Positions 44,251 to 51,753 of a stretch of 64,000 bases of DNA are shown here, in pieces. Both the position numbers and the translations under genes were made by a program. The DNA comes from Pseudochelatococcus lubricantis. GTDB lineage: Bacteria; Pseudomonadota; Alphaproteobacteria; Rhizobiales; Beijerinckiaceae. Below the pieces are notes generated by a model that was given only the letters and a program-made list of their open reading frames with translations, was not told the DNA's origin and did no database searches. The stretch is from NCBI RefSeq assembly GCF_042432495.1, contig NZ_JBHLXC010000001.1, positions 1 to 64,000 of the forward strand, written 5' to 3'. The number at the start of each line of letters is the position of its first letter. Within the stretch, counting starts at the first letter, position 1.

Positions 44251-45126
44251 ATGGCGAAGTCCGCATCCGCGAGCGCTGCGATCGTCATGCGAGGCGTGCT
44301 GGCGGGGATTGCCGCGGCGACGATCTGGAGCGGGTGGTATGTCCTTGCCCGGCATGGCGTCACGGCTGGCGGGCTGGACCCCTACGACCTGGCGGCGCTC
44401 CGGTTTATGGTGGCCGCGCCGATCCTGATGCTGCTGGTGCGTCGGGTTCCCTTTCCCATGGTCAAGCTGCCGCTTGCGCTGCTGATGACGCTCGGCGTCG
44501 GACCGCCGTTCGTCATCCTTGTCGGCCATGGTTTCCTCGCCGCCCCGGCGCTGTTCGGAGGGGCCGTTTCGGCAAGCTCGGGCGTGGTGTTCACGCTGCT
44601 CGGCGGCACGCTGTTTCTGGGGGAGCGCCTGAGCAGAGTACAAGCCGGCGGTATTGCGATAACCCTCGTGGGCCTTGTGTGGCTGGCAATGGCTGCGGGC
44701 GGGAGCGGCCACATAGGCTATTTCCTGGCGGGCGGGGTTCTGTGGGCCGTGTACGGCGTAGCGTTCCGCCGCAGCGGCCTGACCGCGCTGGAGGCGGTGA
44801 CAACGGTGGCGCTCCTCTCGGCCCTCGTTTACCTGCCGTTCTACTTCTGGCTGGCTGGCGCGCGGATACTGGCGGCCACGTCACAGGAACTCGTGCTGCA
44901 AGGGCTGGGGCAGGGCGTTTTAACAGGTATCGTGGCGCTTGCGCTGCATGCCTGCGCGGTGGCCGATCTGGGGGCCATCAAGGGTGCGCTGTTCCAGTCG
45001 TTGGTTCCGGCGTTCACCCTGATACTCGCGGCTGCCTTTCTGAGGGAGATACCCGATCCGGCCGAAATCGCCGCGATACTGATCATCCTGTGGGGTGTGT
45101 ATATGGCGCTGAAGTACCGGGCATGA
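44251..45126 (+). CDS. EamA/DMT family membrane transporter
   Basis: A 291-aa inner-membrane protein with about ten hydrophobic segments arranged as two EamA repeats (AAATIWSGWYVLAR near the start; GGVLWAVYGVAFRRSG opening the second repeat near residue 160). The ATG two bases after the ligase stop was chosen because the hydrophobic part begins soon after. EamA proteins export or import metabolites; the substrate is unknown. Its position suggests release of a pathway product or intermediate. Confidence 0.83.
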   Translation: MAKSASASAAIVMRGVLAGIAAATIWSGWYVLARHGVTAGGLDPYDLAALRFMVAAPILMLLVRRVPFPMVKLPLALLMTLGVGPPFVILVGHGFLAAPALFGGAVSASSGVVFTLLGGTLFLGERLSRVQAGGIAITLVGLVWLAMAAGGSGHIGYFLAGGVLWAVYGVAFRRSGLTALEAVTTVALLSALVYLPFYFWLAGARILAATSQELVLQGLGQGVLTGIVALALHACAVADLGAIKGALFQSLVPAFTLILAAAFLREIPDPAEIAAILIILWGVYMALKYRA

Positions 45127-45128
45127 AG

Positions 45129-45153
45129 CGACGGGCATTCAAAGCTCCCGTCG
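45129..45153 (+). terminator. probable terminator of the CoA ligase/EamA unit
   Basis: Arms CGACGGG and CCCGTCG around an 11-base loop, followed by TTTC, start three bases after the EamA stop. Confidence 0.5.
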
Positions 45154-45255
45154 TTTCAGATAGTTGGTTGGGCGCCGTTGCGTCCTTCTTTTCCTTGTCT
45201 CATGGAGTGCCGCAGGTCGATGACCGGTGCCTTTGACCTCGCCGTTCCCCTGCTA

Positions 45256-45321
45256 GAATCTGTCTTGTTTACGTTGAAACAGGACAGATTCTCGTTTCCT
45301 TATCTTGAGCGAATTCTGATC
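45256..45321 (-). repeat. palindromic intergenic repeat, copy A
   Basis: A 66-bp element with 15-base inverted arms (GAATCTGTCTTGTTT and AAACAGGACAGATTC, one G-U) around ACGTTG. Read on the minus strand it matches copy B (59585-59650) at all but three positions. Confidence 0.85.
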
Positions 45322-45494
45322 GGAACGCGCTCTCATCAGGCTCTCCAACATCTGTGAGAAGCACCGTGTTTAGGAGGCAGGCAACTGGCAGCTCACATCC
45401 CGCCATGTGCCGGCGCCGGTCGCCGTCTTCGTCCGCGCCAACCCAATCAGTGCCTGCGCCCGCCCGGCGCAATGCCCCTCGCTTCGGGCGACGG

Positions 45495-45584
45495 TATAAG
45501 ACGCGCGCATAATATGCGCACTTCTCGGCATTAGACGCGGGAAGGCGCGTCTTTATACGATCCCTCCATGCATCAGGCATGGAG
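45495..45584 (+). promoter_or_regulatory. structured leader with three hairpins and a sequestered ribosome binding site
   Basis: Hairpin 1 is GCGCATA-A-TATGCGC (45505-45519). Hairpin 2 is AGACGCG/CGCGTCT (45533-45552) with a GGAAGG loop and TTATA after it. Hairpin 3 is CTCCATGC/GCATGGAG (45564-45584), whose 3' arm contains the GGAG that lies seven bases before the ATG at 45592. TATAAGACGCG at 45495-45505 could instead pair with CGCGTCTTTATA, competing with hairpins 1 and 2. This layout suggests attenuation or translational control; a DNA operator is the alternative. Confidence 0.55.
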
Positions 45585-45591
45585 TTGATAG

Positions 45592-46761
45592 ATGAAGATC
45601 ACAGGGGCAGAGATCTATCTTGCGAAGATCGATGGCCGGAGCCCGGTTATTCTCAAGGTCGAGACAAGCGAGAACATCTCGGGGTTGGGAGAGGCGGCGC
45701 TGGCCTACGGCTCGGGAGCGTCGGCGGTGTCGCAACTGATCGCCGAGTTCTGCGAGCGCTTTCTCATCGGCAAGGACCCTTTCCGGATCGAGGAAATCTG
45801 GAGCGAACTCTACGATCACACCTTCTGGGCGAAGGGCGGGGGGCCGATTGTCTTCGCCGCCATCAGCGCCATCGAACAGACCTTGTGGGACATCAAGGCG
45901 CGCGCGCTCGGCGTGCCGGTCTATGAGCTGCTGGGCGGCAAGTTCCGCGACGACGTGCGCGTCTATGGCAACGGCTGGTCGTTTCGTGCCCAGACGCCGG
46001 TCGAGATGGCCCGCGCTGCGGAGAAAGCCGTGGCATCGGGATACGACGCCCTGAAGCTATACCCCCTGGGCAAGCCGATCCCCAACCATCCGAACGGCAT
46101 CTTCACCCATGTTTCGCGGCGTGAATACGAACGCGCCGATCGTAACCGGGCCGTCGCCATGGTGCGGGCGGTGCGCGAAGCCGTCGGCCCGGATGTCGAC
46201 ATCATGGTGGATATGAGTGCGGAGCTGACCACCGACGCCATCATCCAGGTCGGCCGTGCCCTTGAGGAATTCGATCTGCTGTTCTTCGAGGAACCCGTCG
46301 ATCCCACCAACGTGCCAGCGCTGAAGAAAGTTGCCGACAAGCTCGACGTGTCGATCGCCGTGGGCGAGCGGCTGTACAGCCGATACGGCTTCCGCGCCGT
46401 GCTGGAGCAGCAAGCGGCGGCCATCCTGCAGCCGGATATCGGTAACACCGGTGGCCTGATGGAAACGAAGAAGATCGCCGCCATGGCCGAGGTCTACAGC
46501 ATGCGCATCGCCCCGCACGTCTGCGCCGGGCCTGTCGCCAGCGCCGTGGCGTTGCATCTCGACGCCTGCATTCCGAACTTTCTCATTCAGGAACTCTATC
46601 CTTTCCGGGTTCCCGAGCATTACGCCCTCGTGGACGATCCGGTCGAGCCGAAGGTGCGCAACGGGCGGGTCGCGATCCCGACACGTCCCGGCTATGGCGT
46701 CGATCTCGTGCCCGAGCGGGTGGCGCCCTATCTCTTCCACCGCGTCACTGCCAGCGCGTGA
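45592..46761 (+). CDS. enolase-superfamily dehydratase (mandelate racemase group)
   Basis: A 389-aa (beta/alpha)7-beta barrel enzyme of the mandelate racemase/muconate lactonizing superfamily, probably an acid-sugar or hydroxy-acid dehydratase. The capping domain covers residues 1-125. Metal ligands are the Asp in MVDMSAE, the Glu in FFEEPV and the Glu in VGERL. A catalytic His lies in APHVCAGP, as in galactonate/gluconate dehydratase-like members. The D-galactonate dehydratase-like family is the closest I recognise, but substrate is not deducible. A hydroxyacid dehydrogenase gene follows. Confidence 0.85.
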   Translation: MKITGAEIYLAKIDGRSPVILKVETSENISGLGEAALAYGSGASAVSQLIAEFCERFLIGKDPFRIEEIWSELYDHTFWAKGGGPIVFAAISAIEQTLWDIKARALGVPVYELLGGKFRDDVRVYGNGWSFRAQTPVEMARAAEKAVASGYDALKLYPLGKPIPNHPNGIFTHVSRREYERADRNRAVAMVRAVREAVGPDVDIMVDMSAELTTDAIIQVGRALEEFDLLFFEEPVDPTNVPALKKVADKLDVSIAVGERLYSRYGFRAVLEQQAAAILQPDIGNTGGLMETKKIAAMAEVYSMRIAPHVCAGPVASAVALHLDACIPNFLIQELYPFRVPEHYALVDDPVEPKVRNGRVAIPTRPGYGVDLVPERVAPYLFHRVTASA

Positions 46762-46854
46762 TGCCGAAGGTAGGCTTCGCCGATTTCGGAAAAGACGCGA
46801 CAACAAATAGATGAACCATTGTGGGCGAAGTTGCCCCCTGACGGGTCTAATATC

Positions 46855-47841
46855 ATGGCCGATGAAACGCTGCGCATCTATGTCGAGAACAGCAGGGAAC
46901 GCGATCCTGCCTACAGGATCACGGAAGAGGCTGTGAGGCGCGCCTTGTCGCCGGTGGCGCTGCCGGCGATCATCGATGTCCGGTATGGCGACGAGCGCGA
47001 CGAGCGGGCGATACGCGCCGCGCACGTGTTCGTCGCCGGCCGGCTCGACATGGGGATGCTGTCGGCGTGGGGCGAGCGCCTGCGCATCGTCCACTGCACC
47101 AGCGCGGGCGTCGAGAGCTATATGCCGCTCGACTGGCTGCCGCCGGGCGCCGTGCTGACCAACAGCAGCGGCGTTCACGCGGCGAAGGCGGGCGAGTTCG
47201 GGCTGCTGGCCGTCCTCATGCTGCATCAGGGCATTCCGGCCTATGCCACGTTGCAGCGGCAGCACAGGTGGCAGCGGTCTCTTTCGTCGACGATCGCCGG
47301 CCGGAAGGTGCTCCTCTACGGCGTCGGCGCGCTCGGCGGCGCCGTCGCCGAGCGGCTGCGGCCGCTCGGCCTCGATATCGTGGGCGTGCGCCGCAGCGGC
47401 GAGCCTCATCCCGCCGTCGGGCGGACGATCCGGCCCGACCGGCTTGCGGACGAACTGGCGGATACCGACTTTCTGATTCTTGCCTGTCCGCTGACGCCCG
47501 AGACGAAGGGCGCGATCGGACGGGCCGAACTGGCGGCACTCAAGCCCGGCGCGTCAGTCGTCAACATGGCGCGCGCAGCCGTCATGGACTACGACGCGCT
47601 GGCCGGGCTCCTGGCGGAAGGACATCTTTCCGGCGCCATCCTCGACGTGTTCGACAGGGAGCCCTTGCCCGAGACATCCCCCCTGTGGGACGTGCCGAAT
47701 CTGTTCATCACGCCGCATATCTCGGCGGACGATCCGCACGGCTACGTCGACCGCTGCCTGGCGATACTGGCCGAAAACCTGGCCCGGCAGGCGGACGGGC
47801 TTCCCCTCCGCAATGTCGTGGATGGCCGGCGCGGATACTGA
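46855..47841 (+). CDS. D-2-hydroxyacid dehydrogenase family protein
   Basis: A 328-aa NAD(P)-dependent oxidoreductase interconverting 2-keto and D-2-hydroxy acids. The Rossmann motif is GVGALGG near residue 148. Catalytic residues are Arg in NMARAAVMD, Glu in FDREPLP and His in ITPHISADD. The start is uncertain: this ATG lacks a clear Shine-Dalgarno and a TTG 12 codons earlier is in frame. It probably works on the keto acid made by the dehydratase upstream. Confidence 0.86.
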   Translation: MADETLRIYVENSRERDPAYRITEEAVRRALSPVALPAIIDVRYGDERDERAIRAAHVFVAGRLDMGMLSAWGERLRIVHCTSAGVESYMPLDWLPPGAVLTNSSGVHAAKAGEFGLLAVLMLHQGIPAYATLQRQHRWQRSLSSTIAGRKVLLYGVGALGGAVAERLRPLGLDIVGVRRSGEPHPAVGRTIRPDRLADELADTDFLILACPLTPETKGAIGRAELAALKPGASVVNMARAAVMDYDALAGLLAEGHLSGAILDVFDREPLPETSPLWDVPNLFITPHISADDPHGYVDRCLAILAENLARQADGLPLRNVVDGRRGY

Positions 47842-47862
47842 CCTGGCATACCGCCCGCCGCC

Positions 47863-48855
47863 CTATCGCATCGGGTTCCTGATCCACGGTCCCGGTTCCT
47901 GCAGGAGCCCGAATGCCTGTTTTGCCTCGTCCGTTTTCAGCGTGTCGAAACGGTTCAGGGTATCGAGCAGGAAAGAGGTGCTGTGCTTTTGCGCAAGCTC
48001 GCGGAAGCTTTGCGTGAGGCCGGTGATGGGGCGCTGGGGCGGAAATATCATCATGGTGCGGAAGGTGATGCGCGGCAGAAAGGGGCGCACCGCCAGGCTG
48101 TCCGTTGAAATGGCGTGCAGGCAATAGGGGTTGACCAGGCCAATGCCGAGCCCGTGCTGCACGAAATGGCAGATGGAAAGCGCATAATGCGTTTCAGCCA
48201 CGATATTGCGCTCGCCGCCCACGCGCTCGAACATTGCGTCGATCCGCTGCCGCGCCCGATCCGTGCGTGACAGCGACACGAACGGCTCGCCGACGATGTC
48301 GCGGGCCTCGATGACCGTCCGTTCCGCCAGCCTGTGGCCGACGGGCATGACACATACCGCTGGCGGCATGGCATATTGCTCCGCCATGACGCCGGTGCTG
48401 TCGATTTCTTCCGCCGCGAATCCCACATCGAATTGCCCCGCCGCGACAAGATCGCGGACGGCGTCGGAATTGGCCGATTCCATGGAAATGGAAATCCGCG
48501 CCTGATTTTCCTGCATGAACCGCGAAATCAGAAACGGAATCAGGGAAAATCCCAGCGCCGGAAGCGCTGCGATGCGCAAATTGCCGGAGCCGTGGTTACG
48601 GATGTCCGCCGCCACCATTTTCAGCCGTTCGAGGACGAGAAACGAGCGGTCCACTTCCTTGTGAAAGAGGGAACCCTCGAAGGTGGGCACGAGGCGGCCG
48701 TTTATCCTTTCGAAAAGCGTGAGTTGAGTCGCCTTTTCCAGTTGCTTGATCAGACGGCTGATGGCGGGCTGCGAAACGCCCAGCAACTCGGCCGCGCGCG
48801 TCGTGGTGCCTACGGCCATGACGGCATTGAAGGCTTCTATCTGTCGAAAATTCAC
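47863..48855 (-). CDS. LysR family transcriptional regulator
   Basis: A 330-aa regulator. The N-terminal helix-turn-helix begins MNFRQIEAFNAVMAVGTTTR and continues AAELLGVSQPAISRLIKQLE; the rest is a periplasmic-binding-like effector domain. It is convergent with the hydroxyacid dehydrogenase gene and divergent from the Dpp importer operon, its most likely target. A 10-bp palindrome 30 bp upstream of its own start may be part of the operator. Confidence 0.88.
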   Translation of the reverse strand: MNFRQIEAFNAVMAVGTTTRAAELLGVSQPAISRLIKQLEKATQLTLFERINGRLVPTFEGSLFHKEVDRSFLVLERLKMVAADIRNHGSGNLRIAALPALGFSLIPFLISRFMQENQARISISMESANSDAVRDLVAAGQFDVGFAAEEIDSTGVMAEQYAMPPAVCVMPVGHRLAERTVIEARDIVGEPFVSLSRTDRARQRIDAMFERVGGERNIVAETHYALSICHFVQHGLGIGLVNPYCLHAISTDSLAVRPFLPRITFRTMMIFPPQRPITGLTQSFRELAQKHSTSFLLDTLNRFDTLKTDEAKQAFGLLQEPGPWIRNPMR

Positions 48856-49180
48856 CGATGCGCCCCATAAGGTGAGTGAATAAGGTATGCATACAACCGT
48901 ATTTGCGGAGGGGCTACCTTCCTACATATCATTCCAAAGAAGAGAGCCCGGCAAGGGCTGAAGCGGGAACGTCCCGGTCGCGGGCAATGGTCGAATTATC
49001 GTGAAGTGGCGTCAATCCGCGCGTCATCGAAAAATCGTTCTGCTCCACGCCGGTGCCTTCTGACCCGGACGCCGGCCCAGGGGCGTGTCCTGCGCGATGC
49101 GCGTTCGACGTCGCACGGGGTGGGCCGGGAAGAGGCGCAGAGATGTCCGGCACTCGCAAATTCATAAGGGGAACAATGCA
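48856..49180. other. 325-bp divergent control region
   Basis: Besides the palindrome near the LysR start and the AAGGGGA ribosome binding site before 49181, I see no gene, RNA or clear promoter consensus here. Confidence 0.5.
48885..48894. promoter_or_regulatory. palindrome upstream of a LysR gene
   Basis: GTATGCATAC is a perfect 10-bp palindrome in the divergent region between the LysR gene and the Dpp-type binding protein. It could be the recognition half of a LysR box. Confidence 0.35.
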
Positions 49181-50728
49181 ATGATCGCAAAAGACAGCAG
49201 GCGTGGGTTTTCTTTTTCCCGCAGAGGTTTTCTCGGTGCGTTGGTCATAGCGGGCGGGCTGCCGGTCGGCATTGCCCGGGCCGCCGCTGGCGCGAAGCCC
49301 GTGCGGTTCGGGCTGTCTTCGTTTCCGCCCAACCTGCATCCGTTCGAGTATACCGGAACTGCATCGCTCACCGTCAAGCTGATGCTGTATCGCGGGCTGC
49401 TGTCCTATGCTCCGGATGGCACGTTGCGCCCTGAACTGGCGCAAGAGTGGCGCCAGGTCGACCCCGTCACCTACGAATTCGTTTTGCGCGAGAACGCCCG
49501 TTTCCACGATGGAACGCCGGTACTCGCCGAAGACGTGAAATATTCCTTCGAGCTGATCGCGGACGAGAAGTCCACCGCGCATCTGCGCAAGGATTTCCAG
49601 ATCGTGAAAACGTTCGAGGTCTTCGGCGAGCGTTCGTTGCGCATCGTGTTGAAGCAGCCCAGCGTCACCTTCCCGCAGGTGCTGGCGGCGGGGTACGCGG
49701 TTGTCGTGTCGCGCCGGTCGGCCGCTCCGAACTTCATCGGCGCCGGCCCGTTCACCCTCGACAATGTCGAGCGCGGCTCTTCCGTCACCGTGAAGGCGTT
49801 TCCGGAGTTCTTCCGCGCCGGCGTGCCCGGGCCTTCCGCGATCCACTTCATTGCCATGCCCGACGAGAGCCTGCGTATCGCCGCTCTCGAGTCGGGTGAC
49901 GTCGACATCATCGAATACGTGTCGACACAGTATTTCGACCGGCTGAAGAACGGGGCAGACGTCGGCCTCGAATCCGCGAACGGTCCGTTCATGTATCTCC
50001 TGTTCAACGTCCAGGAAGGTCCCTTTACCGATCCTCGCCTGCGCCATGCCGTTGCCTGCGGGATTGACCGGAACGCCGTCAACGCGGCCGCGTTCTCGGG
50101 CGTCGGGACGCCGTTCGACCATCTACCCGTGCCGCCGAGCCCGGCCTATGACGCGGCGCTCGTCAGCGAACGCTTCGGCTATGATCCGGCGCGTGCGAAG
50201 GCTCTGCTGGCGGAGGCCGGGGTGGGCGGCGGTCTCGTGATCGAGCTGCTGTCGACGTCGCAGTATGCCCAGCACAACGATACCGCGCTCGTCATCCAGC
50301 AGAATCTGGCGGAGATCGGCATCAACGCCAATCTGTCCCTGCCGGACTGGGCGACGCGCGTGAGCCGGGGGAACCGGGGCCAGTATCACCTTGCGGTGCA
50401 GGGCACGGCGGGTGCCTTCAACGATCCCGATGCGGTTTCGGCCTATATCGAAGGCGGGCAGGTGCCGTCCTACACGCGGCCTTTCGGCTACAACAACGCA
50501 CGGGTCAACGAACTGCTCTCCGCCGGCCGTCAGGAGATGGACAACGCGAAGCGGCAGAAGATCTATGCGGAAATCGATGGCCTGATCGTGCAGGACGCGC
50601 CGCTGCTCTCGCTTCTGTGGCGCCCGCAGGCATACGGGGTGCGCCGGTCGATCCGGAATTTCGCGCCCTTGCCCGGCTTCCTGTCATTCCAGAGCGCGTT
50701 GCGTCTCGAAGACGTCACGAGCGCCTGA
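49181..50728 (+). CDS. Dpp/Opp-type ABC substrate-binding protein, Tat-exported
   Basis: A 515-aa periplasmic binding protein of solute-binding family 5. The N-terminus FSFSRRGFLGALVIAGG carries a twin-arginine motif, so it is probably exported folded by Tat. The mature part has LRPELAQEWRQVDPVTYEF and FHDGTPVLAEDVKYSFEL, hallmarks of peptide/nickel binders. AAGGGGA precedes the chosen ATG. Permeases and ATPases for the same importer follow. Substrates may be peptides or other amide-containing compounds such as those processed by HyuAB. Confidence 0.9.
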   Translation: MIAKDSRRGFSFSRRGFLGALVIAGGLPVGIARAAAGAKPVRFGLSSFPPNLHPFEYTGTASLTVKLMLYRGLLSYAPDGTLRPELAQEWRQVDPVTYEFVLRENARFHDGTPVLAEDVKYSFELIADEKSTAHLRKDFQIVKTFEVFGERSLRIVLKQPSVTFPQVLAAGYAVVVSRRSAAPNFIGAGPFTLDNVERGSSVTVKAFPEFFRAGVPGPSAIHFIAMPDESLRIAALESGDVDIIEYVSTQYFDRLKNGADVGLESANGPFMYLLFNVQEGPFTDPRLRHAVACGIDRNAVNAAAFSGVGTPFDHLPVPPSPAYDAALVSERFGYDPARAKALLAEAGVGGGLVIELLSTSQYAQHNDTALVIQQNLAEIGINANLSLPDWATRVSRGNRGQYHLAVQGTAGAFNDPDAVSAYIEGGQVPSYTRPFGYNNARVNELLSAGRQEMDNAKRQKIYAEIDGLIVQDAPLLSLLWRPQAYGVRRSIRNFAPLPGFLSFQSALRLEDVTSA

Positions 50729-50745
50729 GCAAGCGTTGGGAATTG

Positions 50746-50769
50746 CGCCCGCCCCGCCATGGGCGGGCG
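50746..50769 (+). terminator. stem-loop between Dpp binding protein and permease genes
   Basis: Perfect nine-base arms CGCCCGCCC and GGGCGGGCG with a 6-base loop lie 17 bp after the binding-protein stop. There is no T-run; a role in mRNA protection or partial termination is likely. Confidence 0.65.
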
Positions 50770-50793
50770 ATCCGCCGTCAGCCGGAGATCACA

Positions 50794-51744
50794 ATGAACT
50801 ATGTCGTCCGTCGGGGCGCAACGGCGATCGCAACCCTGTTCGCCGTTGCTTCCTTGATTTTTCTGTTGCTGCATCTCGTGCCCGGCGACCCGGCCGAGAT
50901 TCTCCTGAGCAGCGGCGGCATCGCGCCTTCGAAGGAGAGCGTGGAGGCTCTGCGCGTCAACCTCGGCCTCGACAAGCCGCTTCTGGAGCAATACATTACC
51001 TATCTCGGCAATATCACCACCGGCAATCTCGGCACGTCTTTTCAGGACGGTGCGCCCATCGGCGACGAGATCGTCAAGCGCCTGCCGCGGACGCTCGAAC
51101 TCATCCTGGCGGCCACCTTCATCTCCGTGCTGGTGGGTATGCCGGCGGGCGTGGCGGCGGCCCTGCGGCGCGGTGGCGTCATCGACGGGCTGTGCTCGTC
51201 GCTGGCGAGCTTCGGGCTCTCGGTCCCGGTCTTCGTGACGGGCACGTTGCTGATCCTGCTGTTCTCGCAGATCCTGCGGCTGGTGCCGGCGGGAGGATAT
51301 GTGGGCTTCGCCGACAATCCGGTGCAGCATATCGTCTACCTGCTGCTGCCGGCCGTCAGCATCGCCGTCGGTCTCATTCCCGTCGTTTTCCGGATGGTGC
51401 GCACCTCCATTCTCGAATTTCTGGAGAAGGAGTGGGTGCGCACGGCCAGAGCCAAGGGGCTGGACGAGCCGCGCGTGCTGTTGCTGCACGTCGTGCGCAA
51501 CAGCTTGTCGCCGGTCGTCACGGTTCTGGGCCTGCATATGGGGACGCTGCTCGGCGGCACCGTGCTCGTCGAGTACGTCTTCAACTGGCCTGGCCTCAGC
51601 GGCATGCTCGTGCAGGCTGTCGAGCAGCGCGACTATCCGGCCGTGCAGGGTATCGTGCTGGTCATCTGCCTGCTTTTCGTCCTGATCAATCTCGGGGTGG
51701 ACCTCCTGTACGGCATGCTCGACCCGCGCGTCAGGTACAAGTGA
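50794..51744 (+). CDS. ABC transporter permease, DppB type
   Basis: A 316-aa inner-membrane permease with the DppB N-terminal signature (MNYVVRRGATAIATLFAVAS, HLVPGDPAEI) and coupling loop KEWVRTARAKGLDEPRVLLL HVVRN near residue 210-235. The ATG following CCGGAG was chosen. It forms the channel with the N-terminal half of the next, fused, gene. Confidence 0.88.
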   Translation: MNYVVRRGATAIATLFAVASLIFLLLHLVPGDPAEILLSSGGIAPSKESVEALRVNLGLDKPLLEQYITYLGNITTGNLGTSFQDGAPIGDEIVKRLPRTLELILAATFISVLVGMPAGVAAALRRGGVIDGLCSSLASFGLSVPVFVTGTLLILLFSQILRLVPAGGYVGFADNPVQHIVYLLLPAVSIAVGLIPVVFRMVRTSILEFLEKEWVRTARAKGLDEPRVLLLHVVRNSLSPVVTVLGLHMGTLLGGTVLVEYVFNWPGLSGMLVQAVEQRDYPAVQGIVLVICLLFVLINLGVDLLYGMLDPRVRYK

Positions 51745-51753
51745 GTTGCGCCA

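Larger units (their letters stand above)
45127..45591. other. 465-bp intergenic region with terminator, repeat and structured leader
   Basis: No gene was found here. It holds, in order, a terminator-like hairpin, copy A of the palindromic repeat family, about 170 bp in which I recognise nothing, and three clustered hairpins leading into the dehydratase gene. Confidence 0.6.

Noticed and set aside
45269..45580. Minus-strand frame of about 100 codons in the intergenic region before the dehydratase gene
   Set aside because: It runs through the palindromic repeat and the leader hairpins, has no recognisable motif and no ribosome binding site.
48929..50122. Long minus-strand frame over the Dpp binding-protein gene and its upstream region
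   Set aside because: It covers a well-supported Tat-exported binding protein on the plus strand and shows no domain of its own.
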